A stretch of DNA of 10,000 nt from Rheinheimera sp. (GTDB lineage Bacteria; Pseudomonadota; Gammaproteobacteria; Enterobacterales; Alteromonadaceae). Below, one piece after another: positions 1 through 5,016 of the stretch. A program made the translations under genes and the position numbers. The stretch spans positions 1-10,000 of the forward strand of contig NZ_JAIWOI010000138.1 of NCBI RefSeq assembly GCF_020217005.1. The letters are read 5' to 3'. The notes beneath the pieces were generated by a model that was given only the letters and a program-made list of their open reading frames with translations, did not search any database and had not been told where the DNA came from. Within the stretch, counting starts at the first letter, position 1. Each line of letters begins with the position of its first letter.

Positions 1-159
1 GTTGCAGTTACGCAGAAACAGTTTTTCAGTCGTAGGAGGAAATTTGGTGATGAATGGATATTAGAGCAAAGATTACGGATAAATTGGGTTGAAATGCCCC
101 TTCATACACTATGGTTTATTCAGCGATCTTCTCTTGTATGCCAAAGCCGCAATATATAA
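1..159 (+). other. Possible 3' end of a gene entering from the left edge (unrecognised)
   Basis: A plus-strand frame is open from base 1 to a TAA at 157-159, giving about 52 residues with several Arg, Lys and Trp. I do not recognise the peptide. It would overlap the 3' end of the convergent toxin gene by about 40 bases, which is possible but weakens the call. The minus strand and the other plus frames are closed early. A purine-rich AGGAGGA at 34-40 precedes two ATGs (50 and 54), but these lead only to peptides of 4 and 12 codons. It may be chance open frame or a gene remnant. Confidence 0.2.
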
Positions 160-395
160 ATAGTCTGCTGCTGAAGTTCGTAACGCATCTCAAAATGCCC
201 GACTAATATCCGTCGCACTTCTCGCGGTAAAAACTCGAATAGCTGCTCACCTATACGCGGATTGTTCAGCAATAATGTTGGAGCTTTAGTCAAACTCAGC
301 ACCGTTTTTGCAGCAGCCTGCTTATTTTCCGGAGCCAGAAATTCGTAAAGTCGGGCTAAATCCGACAATGCTTTACTGGTCCACTTCAGTTCCAT
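120..395 (-). CDS. ParE/RelE-family toxin of a type II toxin-antitoxin pair
   Basis: A 91-residue protein with the length and layout of RelE/ParE-superfamily toxins. The N-terminus begins MELKWTSKALSDLARLYEFL, which is the usual first strand followed by a helical hairpin. The central GEQLFEFLPREVRRILVGHF and the C-terminal IYILRLWHTREDR are hallmarks of ParE-like 'plasmid stabilisation' toxins. ParE members typically poison DNA gyrase and RelE members cleave mRNA; sequence alone does not settle the target, but the ending favours ParE. The ATG shares one base with the antitoxin stop (TAATG read on the minus strand), so translation is probably coupled. The RHH antitoxin immediately upstream confirms the module. 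The gene appears full length and intact. Confidence 0.9.
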   Translation of the reverse strand: MELKWTSKALSDLARLYEFLAPENKQAAAKTVLSLTKAPTLLLNNPRIGEQLFEFLPREVRRILVGHFEMRYELQQQTIYILRLWHTREDR

Positions 396-664
396 TAACC
401 TGGCACCGCTAAAGGATTATCTGTTCCTAAGCTTTCGGCCCATGCTTGTACAGCCTGATGATCGATGACCTGTCCCGCGTCTACATCAGCTAAAGCTTCA
501 CGAGTTAATCGTTCACGCTCTTCTTCCTGTTCCAGCCACGCAGATAAAGCTTGTTTCATAATCCAACCGCGAGAACGCTCTAAACGTGCAGCCATTTGGT
601 CAACTTTTTCAGCCAACGGCAAAGGGATATGAGCGGTTAAAACTTTAGTTCCGACTTGTGCCAC
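395..664 (-). CDS. Ribbon-helix-helix (CopG-like) antitoxin
   Basis: An 89-residue protein. The N-terminal KVLTAHIPLPLAEKVDQMA segment is a typical RHH DNA-binding beta strand plus helix A, followed by SRGWIMKQALSAWLEQEEE as helix B. The acidic, less structured C-terminal third, ending near NPLAVPG, is the expected toxin-binding tail. I chose the GTG at 662-664 as start: AGGAG (bases 672-676 read on the minus strand) sits 7 bases upstream, and the RHH fold begins right after it. A longer frame starts at an ATG at 701-703, adding 13 residues. That ATG lies within the predicted -10 box, so it should not be on the mRNA. The gene is first in the operon and very probably autoregulates. Confidence 0.88.
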   Translation of the reverse strand: MAQVGTKVLTAHIPLPLAEKVDQMAARLERSRGWIMKQALSAWLEQEEERERLTREALADVDAGQVIDHQAVQAWAESLGTDNPLAVPG

Positions 665-671
665 AACAATG

Positions 672-676
672 CTCCT
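672..676 (-). promoter_or_regulatory. Ribosome binding site fixing the antitoxin GTG start
   Basis: AGGAG on the minus strand, 7 bases from the GTG at 662-664. It is the best Shine-Dalgarno match near the gene and supports the shorter antitoxin over the ATG at 701-703. Confidence 0.7.
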
Positions 677-695
677 GATGTGAAGTGATTCAAAA

Positions 696-727
696 TTAAT
701 CATACTGATTAAACCTTATTGCAGCAA
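696..727 (-). promoter_or_regulatory. Antitoxin-toxin promoter with overlapping palindromic operator
   Basis: Read on the minus strand, TTGCTG (722-727) is followed after exactly 17 bases by TATGAT (699-704), a 5 of 6 match to the -10 consensus. The -35 match is only 3 of 6. A perfect inverted repeat with 7-bp arms, TTAATCA-GTA-TGATTAA, spans 696-712 and covers the -10 box. RHH antitoxins commonly bind short palindromes of this kind with their toxin to repress their own operon. Binding here would block RNA polymerase. Operator function is inferred from position and symmetry. Confidence 0.65.
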
Positions 728-939
728 GTTGTAACCTGAGGCATTCATTCGCAGCGCAAAAACTTAAAAACAGTTAAATCCTCTGAAACCTTGTCAGACA
801 CAACACTGAAGTTGCCCGCTTCCAACACTAGCGCAAAGCCCAAATACAACCACTGCAATACAGCAACTCCCATAACAAGCAATCACATACTTCCAACCCC
901 AACATGAAGATCCTTCATAGTGCAAATGAAATAAAACCA
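728..939. other. Intergenic stretch between divergent operons, no gene seen
   Basis: The full gap between the antitoxin start (664) and the mesX start (1047) is about 380 bases, with promoter elements at both ends. In this central part I see no convincing gene, RNA or repeat. A 61-codon Cys-rich minus-strand frame covers part of it but lacks a ribosome binding site. Confidence 0.5.
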
Positions 940-969
940 TTGTTCTTCGTCCAGCCATCCGCGTATAAC
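940..969 (+). promoter_or_regulatory. Possible sigma-70 promoter of mesX-mesD
   Basis: TTGTTC at 940-945 and TATAAC at 964-969 are separated by 18 bases. The -10 matches 5 of 6 consensus bases and the -35 only 3 of 6. Transcription would start near 976, placing the MetJ boxes at 985-1000 just downstream, where bound repressor could block initiation or escape. The weak -35 keeps confidence modest. Confidence 0.4.
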
Positions 970-984
970 AGACACACATATTTT

Positions 985-1000
985 AGACGTCCAGACTTCT
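985..1000 (+). promoter_or_regulatory. MetJ operator: two tandem met boxes
   Basis: AGACGTCC (985-992) is followed directly by AGACTTCT (993-1000). Each matches 7 of 8 positions of the known MetJ box AGACGTCT, and two adjacent 8-bp boxes are the minimal unit for cooperative binding of the S-adenosylmethionine-loaded MetJ dimers. The site lies 46 bases upstream of the mesX start. Weaker box-like units (GGACATTT 1005-1012, GGACCGCA 1013-1020) follow out of phase by 4 bases and may be chance. The repressor gene itself is not in this window. Confidence 0.75.
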
Positions 1001-1031
1001 TAATGGACATTTGGACCGCATAGCAGCGAAT

Positions 1032-1038
1032 GAGAGAG
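1032..1038 (+). promoter_or_regulatory. Ribosome binding site of mesX
   Basis: Purine-rich GAGAGAG, 8 bases before the ATG at 1047. It supports this start over the in-frame TTG at 1011, which would add 12 residues ahead of the conserved N-terminus. Confidence 0.55.
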
Positions 1039-1046
1039 CAGATAAC

Positions 1047-2039
1047 ATGAGCAACTTCAAATTCAGCATCAAAAGCATTGGTTTTGATGAAAATTATCAG
1101 CCGGCAGACAACACCCGTATCACCACCAACTTTGCCAATTTAGCTCGTGGTGAGCGCCGTCAGCAGAATCTGCGCAACACCTTAGCCATGATCAACCACC
1201 GTTTTAATAGCCTGGTGTTTTGGGACAACCCAAACTCAGATCGTTATTCGGTGCAGCTGGATATTATTTCTGTGGCTATTCATGTAGATGGTACTTCAGA
1301 GAGCGATGACCATAACTTCCCGGCCATTGAAGTATTAAAAACCAGCATTATCGACAACAAAACCAAGCAACGTATTGAAGGCATTGTTGGCAATAACTTT
1401 TCCTCTTATGTGCGGGACTATGATTTCAGCCTGGTGCTGGCGGAACATAACAAAAATCAGCCGGGCTTTAGTGTTCCGGAGCAGTTTGGCGATCTGCACG
1501 GCAAGCTGTTTCAATATTTTGTCAATTCAGATACCTATCAGCAGCACTTTAGCAAACTGCCGGTGATCTGCCTGAGTGTATCCGACAACAAGACGTATCA
1601 GCGCACCAGCAATCAGCATCCTGTGTTAGGGGTCGAATACCAGCCAAATGAAACCTCTTTAACAGAGCAGTACTTCAAAAAAATGGGCTTAGAGGTTCGC
1701 TACTTTATGCCTGCTGGCAGCACCGCACCTTTGGCGTTTTACTTCTTTGGCGACTTGCTGAACGACTACAGCAATCTGGAGCTGGCCAGCACCATCAGCA
1801 CCATGGAAACCTTTCAACGCATTTACCGGCCTGAAATTTACAACGCCCATACCGCCGCTGGAGAGCATTATCAGCCTAACTTAAAAAACCGCGATCACGC
1901 CCTGACTGACATAGTCTACGACAGAGAAGAACGCAGCCGCTTAGCGGTAGAACAAGGCAAGTTTGCGCAGGAACACTTTATTAAGCCGCACCAGGCGCTG
2001 TTAAGCCGAGTGCTTGAACAGAGCCAAGCGCAGCGTTAA
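1047..2039 (+). CDS. mesX: MesX (DUF1852), partner of the oxygen-dependent methionine synthase MesD
   Basis: A 330-residue protein of the DUF1852 family. Family-typical stretches include FSIKSIGFDENYQPAD at the N-terminus, RITTNFANLARGERRQQNLR near residues 25-45, and the FEN-like middle with VRDYDFSLVL. I see no signal peptide or membrane segment, so it is probably cytoplasmic. Published genetics (Price and colleagues, folate-independent methionine synthases) showed that MesD needs a DUF1852 protein and oxygen; an oxygenase-like role that delivers the methyl group has been suggested but not demonstrated, as far as I know. Here it lies 70 bases ahead of mesD in the same direction and behind tandem MetJ boxes, so methionine control is likely. 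Start chosen at ATG 1047 because of its ribosome binding site and homologous N-terminus. The symbol follows my recollection of recent usage. Confidence 0.88.
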   Translation: MSNFKFSIKSIGFDENYQPADNTRITTNFANLARGERRQQNLRNTLAMINHRFNSLVFWDNPNSDRYSVQLDIISVAIHVDGTSESDDHNFPAIEVLKTSIIDNKTKQRIEGIVGNNFSSYVRDYDFSLVLAEHNKNQPGFSVPEQFGDLHGKLFQYFVNSDTYQQHFSKLPVICLSVSDNKTYQRTSNQHPVLGVEYQPNETSLTEQYFKKMGLEVRYFMPAGSTAPLAFYFFGDLLNDYSNLELASTISTMETFQRIYRPEIYNAHTAAGEHYQPNLKNRDHALTDIVYDREERSRLAVEQGKFAQEHFIKPHQALLSRVLEQSQAQR

Positions 2040-2074
2040 AGAAAGCCCCGCTTTAAAAACAGCGCAGCGTTAAA
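2027..2074 (+). repeat. 14-bp direct repeat spanning the mesX stop codon
   Basis: AGCGCAGCGTTAAA occurs at 2027-2040, including the mesX TAA, and again at 2061-2074 with a period of 34 bases. Between the copies is a small hairpin, AAAGC-CCC-GCTTT (2042-2054), with no T tract. It probably records a small tandem duplication of the gene end. No function is evident. Confidence 0.5.
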
Positions 2075-2109
2075 TACCATCTTTCATTGAACGAGCGAGC
2101 AATACATTC

Positions 2110-3150
2110 ATGAACAAATTACTCCCAACATCAACGGCTGGCAGCTTACCTAAACCTTCATGGTTGGCCCAACCTGAAACCTTATGGTCGCCGTGGAAAT
2201 TGCAGGACCAGGAATTAATAGACGGCAAACAGGACGCTTTGCGTTTGTCGTTGCACGAACAAGAGATGGCGGGCATAGATATCGTCAGTGACGGCGAGCA
2301 ATCGCGCCAACACTTTGTCACCACCTTTATCGAGCATCTGGACGGCGTTGATTTTCAAAAACGCGAAACAGTCCGTATCCGCAACCGTTACGATGCCAGC
2401 GTGCCTACAGTAGTTGGCGCGGTCAGTCGGCAAAAACCGGTTTTTGTCGAAGATGCTAAATTTTTACGCCAGCAAACCAAAGCGCCTATCAAATGGGCAC
2501 TGCCTGGCCCTATGACCATGATAGACACGCTTTACGACGCGCATTACAAAAGCCGCGAAAAGCTGGCCTTTGAGTTTGCCAAAATACTGAATCAGGAAGC
2601 CAAAGAACTGGTTGAGGCTGGTGTCGATATTATCCAGTTTGATGAGCCCGCCTTTAATGTGTTTTTTGACGAAGTGAACGACTGGGGTATCGCCGCTTTG
2701 GAACAAGCCGCTGACGGCCTGAAACAGCTGAAGTGCGAAACCGCAGTGCATATTTGTTATGGCTATGGCATTAAAGCCAATACCGACTGGAAACAAACGC
2801 TGGGCTCTGAGTGGCGCCAATACGAAGCCGTATTTCCTAAGCTGCAGCAATCCAGCATCGATATTATCTCGCTGGAATGCCACAACTCCCGGGTGCCAAT
2901 GGAATTGCTGGAACTGATCCGCGGCAAAAAAGTGATGGTCGGTGCTATTGATGTCGCCAGCCACCACATCGAAACGCCGGACGAAGTGGCAGCCACACTG
3001 CGCAAAGCCCTGCAATTTGTCGACGCTCATCACCTCTACCCATGCACCAACTGCGGCATGGCCCCGTTACCGCGCCATATAGCACGAGGCAAACTCAATG
3101 CCTTAGCGGCAGGGGCACAAATAGTGCGCAGGGAATTGGCGGCGAGATAG
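2110..3150 (+). CDS. mesD: MesD, core (folate-independent) methionine synthase
   Basis: A 346-residue protein equivalent to only the C-terminal catalytic half of cobalamin-independent MetE (about 750 residues); the N-terminal half, which contributes to methyltetrahydrofolate binding, is absent. Zinc-ligand candidates matching the MetE set are H214 and C216 (VHICYG), E256 (ISLECH) and C315 (TNCGM). The barrel motifs DGEQSR (61-66) and IQFDEP (175-180) are also present. The protein should transfer a methyl group to homocysteine in the cytoplasm. The adjacent DUF1852 gene marks it as MesD, the aerobic family shown to need neither 5-methyltetrahydrofolate nor cobalamin but to need DUF1852 and oxygen. 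Its methyl donor is, to my knowledge, unidentified. It follows mesX by 70 bases without a terminator, so one transcript is likely. The ribosome site is weak. Confidence 0.9.
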   Translation: MNKLLPTSTAGSLPKPSWLAQPETLWSPWKLQDQELIDGKQDALRLSLHEQEMAGIDIVSDGEQSRQHFVTTFIEHLDGVDFQKRETVRIRNRYDASVPTVVGAVSRQKPVFVEDAKFLRQQTKAPIKWALPGPMTMIDTLYDAHYKSREKLAFEFAKILNQEAKELVEAGVDIIQFDEPAFNVFFDEVNDWGIAALEQAADGLKQLKCETAVHICYGYGIKANTDWKQTLGSEWRQYEAVFPKLQQSSIDIISLECHNSRVPMELLELIRGKKVMVGAIDVASHHIETPDEVAATLRKALQFVDAHHLYPCTNCGMAPLPRHIARGKLNALAAGAQIVRRELAAR

Positions 3151-3171
3151 TAAGCTATCAAATACTGGCTG

Positions 3172-3187
3172 TGTAGCTTCGGCTACA
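3172..3187 (+). terminator. UUCG hairpin after mesD, possible weak terminator
   Basis: TGTAGC-TTCG-GCTACA forms a 6-bp stem with the very stable C(UUCG)G tetraloop, 21 bases after the mesD stop. The following bases are CA-rich with no T run, so intrinsic termination is doubtful. It may protect the transcript 3' end or work with Rho. Confidence 0.35.
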
Positions 3188-3203
3188 ACACAACAGATGG
3201 CAG

Positions 3204-3231
3204 TTGACAACCAAACTTAATGAACCATAAT
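3204..3231 (+). promoter_or_regulatory. hipBA promoter
   Basis: Perfect -35 TTGACA at 3204-3209 and CATAAT (5 of 6) at 3226-3231, spaced 16 bases. Transcription should begin near 3238, inside the left half of the operator, leaving a leader of about 25 bases before hipB. Confidence 0.75.
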
Positions 3232-3262
3232 TTGTGCATTAACATACTAATGCACAAATTAT
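3227..3262. promoter_or_regulatory. 36-bp perfect palindromic operator for HipB
   Basis: Arms of 15 bp, ATAATTTGTGCATTA (3227-3241) and TAATGCACAAATTAT (3248-3262), are perfect inverted complements around a 6-base spacer. The left arm overlaps the -10 box and the right arm ends one base before the hipB ATG. HipB-type repressors bind inverted repeats in their own promoter, E. coli HipB at TATCC-N8-GGATA; this sequence differs from that. The position makes autorepression the best explanation. Confidence 0.75.
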
Positions 3263-3263
3263 A

Positions 3264-3566
3264 ATGCAAAAAGAGGCGATACTACTGAGTCAGGCTTTAG
3301 GGCAACTGGTGAAACAGATCAGGGCTGAGTCTATGGATCAATCCGAGCTTGCTGTGCGGGTTGGATTGAGCCGTAACACCATCTCCGCTATTGAAAATGG
3401 CAAAGCTGTAAACTCCGAAGCGCTGTTTGCCGTGCTGGCCCAACTGAATTTATTACAGCCGCTCACCGATGCAGTGGAACAACAATTGGCCCAATTCAAT
3501 AACCTGCCACAGAAAAAGCAGCGTAAACAACGCAAAGCCAAACCGGAGCTGTCGAATGACTTCTGA
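3264..3566 (+). CDS. hipB: HipB-like XRE-family antitoxin/repressor
   Basis: A 100-residue protein. Residues about 12-70 form a Cro/C1 helix-turn-helix, with recognition region QSELAVRVGLSRNTISAIENGK (residues 26-47, quoted here as QSELAVRVGL then SRNTISAIENGK). The tail, about 80-96, is rich in Lys, Arg and Gln. It should bind the 36-bp palindrome that ends next to its start codon and neutralise the HipA kinase. The ATG at 3264 is needed to include the first HTH helix, yet the upstream bases ACAAATTATA contain no Shine-Dalgarno sequence, since the operator occupies that place. The short leader may be read by a non-canonical route. The gene overlaps hipA by 11 bases, implying translational coupling. 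Confidence 0.88.
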   Translation: MQKEAILLSQALGQLVKQIRAESMDQSELAVRVGLSRNTISAIENGKAVNSEALFAVLAQLNLLQPLTDAVEQQLAQFNNLPQKKQRKQRKAKPELSNDF

Positions 3567-4761
3567 ACAGGCTTATGTATTTATTGACGGCCTTGAGCAG
3601 CAGCCGGTGATTTGTGGTGTAGTCACTTTAGATCCAACACGGCGTTATGGTGAGTTTCGCTATGGTAAAAGCTATTTAGCCCGGCCTGACGCCTTCCCTT
3701 TGGACCCGCTGAACTTACCTTTGTCTGAACAGCTTTACAGCACAGGCACTGGCAAAGGAGTGTTTGGCGTTTTATTGGATGCAGGTGCTGACGCATGGGG
3801 ACAAAAAGTTATTTTGTCCTTGCATAAAACCAAACCAAAAAATGCATTACAGTTTTTATTGGCCGGCTCTGGTATGGGGGTTGGCGCTTTAGTTTTTAGT
3901 TTATCCCGCAGCTCGTCAAAACCTAAGCTCAACAAAAACACCCTGGGCGATTTACCTTTGCTGCTTAAAGGCAAAGACGCCATATTGAAAGACGAAGCCA
4001 TACCAGAGGAAGCAAAAAAAGCTTTTGAGCATGGTTCCAGCATGGGTGGAGCCAGGCCTAAAACCTTAATCACATCCGGTGACACAACCTTTTTGGCCAA
4101 ATTTAACAGGCCAGATGATTTGTTTAATCAGGTAAAAACAGAGCACGCCTGTATGCGTATGCTGGCAGAATTACCAGTGCGGGTTGCTACAACAAGAGTC
4201 GTCACAATTGCCACTGATGATGTATTACTGGTGGAACGTTTTGACTGTCATCAGCAGCGCCCTACTCATCACTTTATTAGCGCCAACTCACTGATCAATG
4301 TTGCCACTGTCAACAACGCCTCTTTGAGCAGCAACTACAGCTATGGTTTTCTTGCCGAATTTTTGCGCACACAAGGCGCAGAACCTGAAGATGCACACGA
4401 GCTCTACCACCGTATGGTGTTTAATGTGTTTATCGGTAACACAGACGATCACAGCCGCAATCATGCCTTGCTGTATTCCTTCACCGATAAAAACTGGCGT
4501 TTATCCCCCTCGTATGACGTGTTACCTGTCAATAACAGCCGCCAGCATGGTATAGGCATTGGCGATTTTGGCCGGGATGGAACAGTCGAAAACCTGTTGT
4601 CGCAGTCATTACGTTTTGGCTTAAAACAGTTTAAGGCCAAAAAAATCATCGAACAGGTAGCAGCCTTAAGCCGCGAATGGCCTTTTTACTTTAAACAACA
4701 AGGTGTAGGCGAAGGCGATTTGGAACGTTTAAAAGCTGTGATACCTGTTGTTGAGTTGTAA
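3556..4761 (+). CDS. hipA: HipA-family serine/threonine kinase toxin
   Basis: A 401-residue protein, somewhat shorter than E. coli HipA (440). The N-terminal HipA subdomain (about 1-105, with YGEFRYGKSYLARPDAFPLD) is followed by the kinase core. Visible motifs are GGARPK (164-169, nucleotide-binding loop), the candidate ATP lysine K182 in LAKF, the catalytic loop NTDDHSRN (295-302; D298 and N302 are likely catalytic and metal-binding), and PSYDVLP with D321 as the metal-binding aspartate. All key positions appear intact. Family members such as E. coli HipA phosphorylate glutamyl-tRNA synthetase and induce dormancy; the substrate here is unknown. The ATG at 3556 lies inside the end of hipB (11-base overlap). 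A longer frame from 3469 adds 29 unrelated residues that merely translate hipB in another frame. Confidence 0.9.
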   Translation: MTSEQAYVFIDGLEQQPVICGVVTLDPTRRYGEFRYGKSYLARPDAFPLDPLNLPLSEQLYSTGTGKGVFGVLLDAGADAWGQKVILSLHKTKPKNALQFLLAGSGMGVGALVFSLSRSSSKPKLNKNTLGDLPLLLKGKDAILKDEAIPEEAKKAFEHGSSMGGARPKTLITSGDTTFLAKFNRPDDLFNQVKTEHACMRMLAELPVRVATTRVVTIATDDVLLVERFDCHQQRPTHHFISANSLINVATVNNASLSSNYSYGFLAEFLRTQGAEPEDAHELYHRMVFNVFIGNTDDHSRNHALLYSFTDKNWRLSPSYDVLPVNNSRQHGIGIGDFGRDGTVENLLSQSLRFGLKQFKAKKIIEQVAALSREWPFYFKQQGVGEGDLERLKAVIPVVEL

Positions 4762-4899
4762 GGCCTCAAAGACCAGATTTAGTCAGATAACGATAGCCTG
4801 AGTTTGGGGAAAGGCTAACGCTGCAAAGTTGCCGCTCTCTAAGGAGTCGAAGGAAATGTCTTAATTCAAGAGACTGCTCAGATATATTTTGTACCACAT
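4762..4899. other. Intergenic stretch after hipA, no clear terminator
   Basis: The only dyad I see is a 6-bp one with a 12-base loop, TAGCCT (4794-4799) with AGGCTA (4812-4817), and no T tract. No gene is evident. Base composition falls from here into the AT-rich orphan downstream. Confidence 0.4.
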
Positions 4900-4928
4900 T
4901 TGATAAATAACAGACAGTAGCTAATAAT
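4900..4928 (+). promoter_or_regulatory. Promoter of the AT-rich orphan gene
   Basis: TTGATA (4900-4905, 5 of 6) and AATAAT (4923-4928, 5 of 6) with an ideal 17-base spacer, about 90 bases ahead of the ATG at 5017. It suggests the orphan is transcribed independently of hipBA. Confidence 0.6.
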
Positions 4929-5016
4929 TTAACAAACCAGAATGAGTCAACTATCCCTTTATCAGATCAGTACTCAATAAGTCCAAATGCAAAACTAGTT
5001 AATGGAAGAACTAATT

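Noticed and set aside
119..120. Terminator for the toxin-antitoxin operon just beyond base 120
   Set aside because: Only a GGG/CCCC pairing with a long loop is visible and there is no T tract, so no terminator is called.
794..979. A 61-codon minus-strand frame rich in cysteine (9 Cys) and hydrophobic residues, upstream of mesX
   Set aside because: There is no Shine-Dalgarno sequence before its ATG, no family resemblance, and it overlaps the predicted mesX promoter. Most likely a chance frame.
1011..1046. Extended mesX start at TTG 1011
   Set aside because: The added 12 residues precede the conserved family N-terminus. TTG is a poor start, and ATG 1047 has a purine-rich site 8 bases upstream.
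2464..3033. A 189-codon minus-strand frame opposite mesD
   Set aside because: It lies wholly within the well-supported mesD gene, which carries the expected catalytic residues. It is an antisense shadow.
3469..3555. N-terminal extension of HipA by 29 residues
   Set aside because: This segment is hipB sequence read in another frame and does not resemble a HipA N-terminus. ATG 3556 gives the standard overlapping hipBA arrangement.
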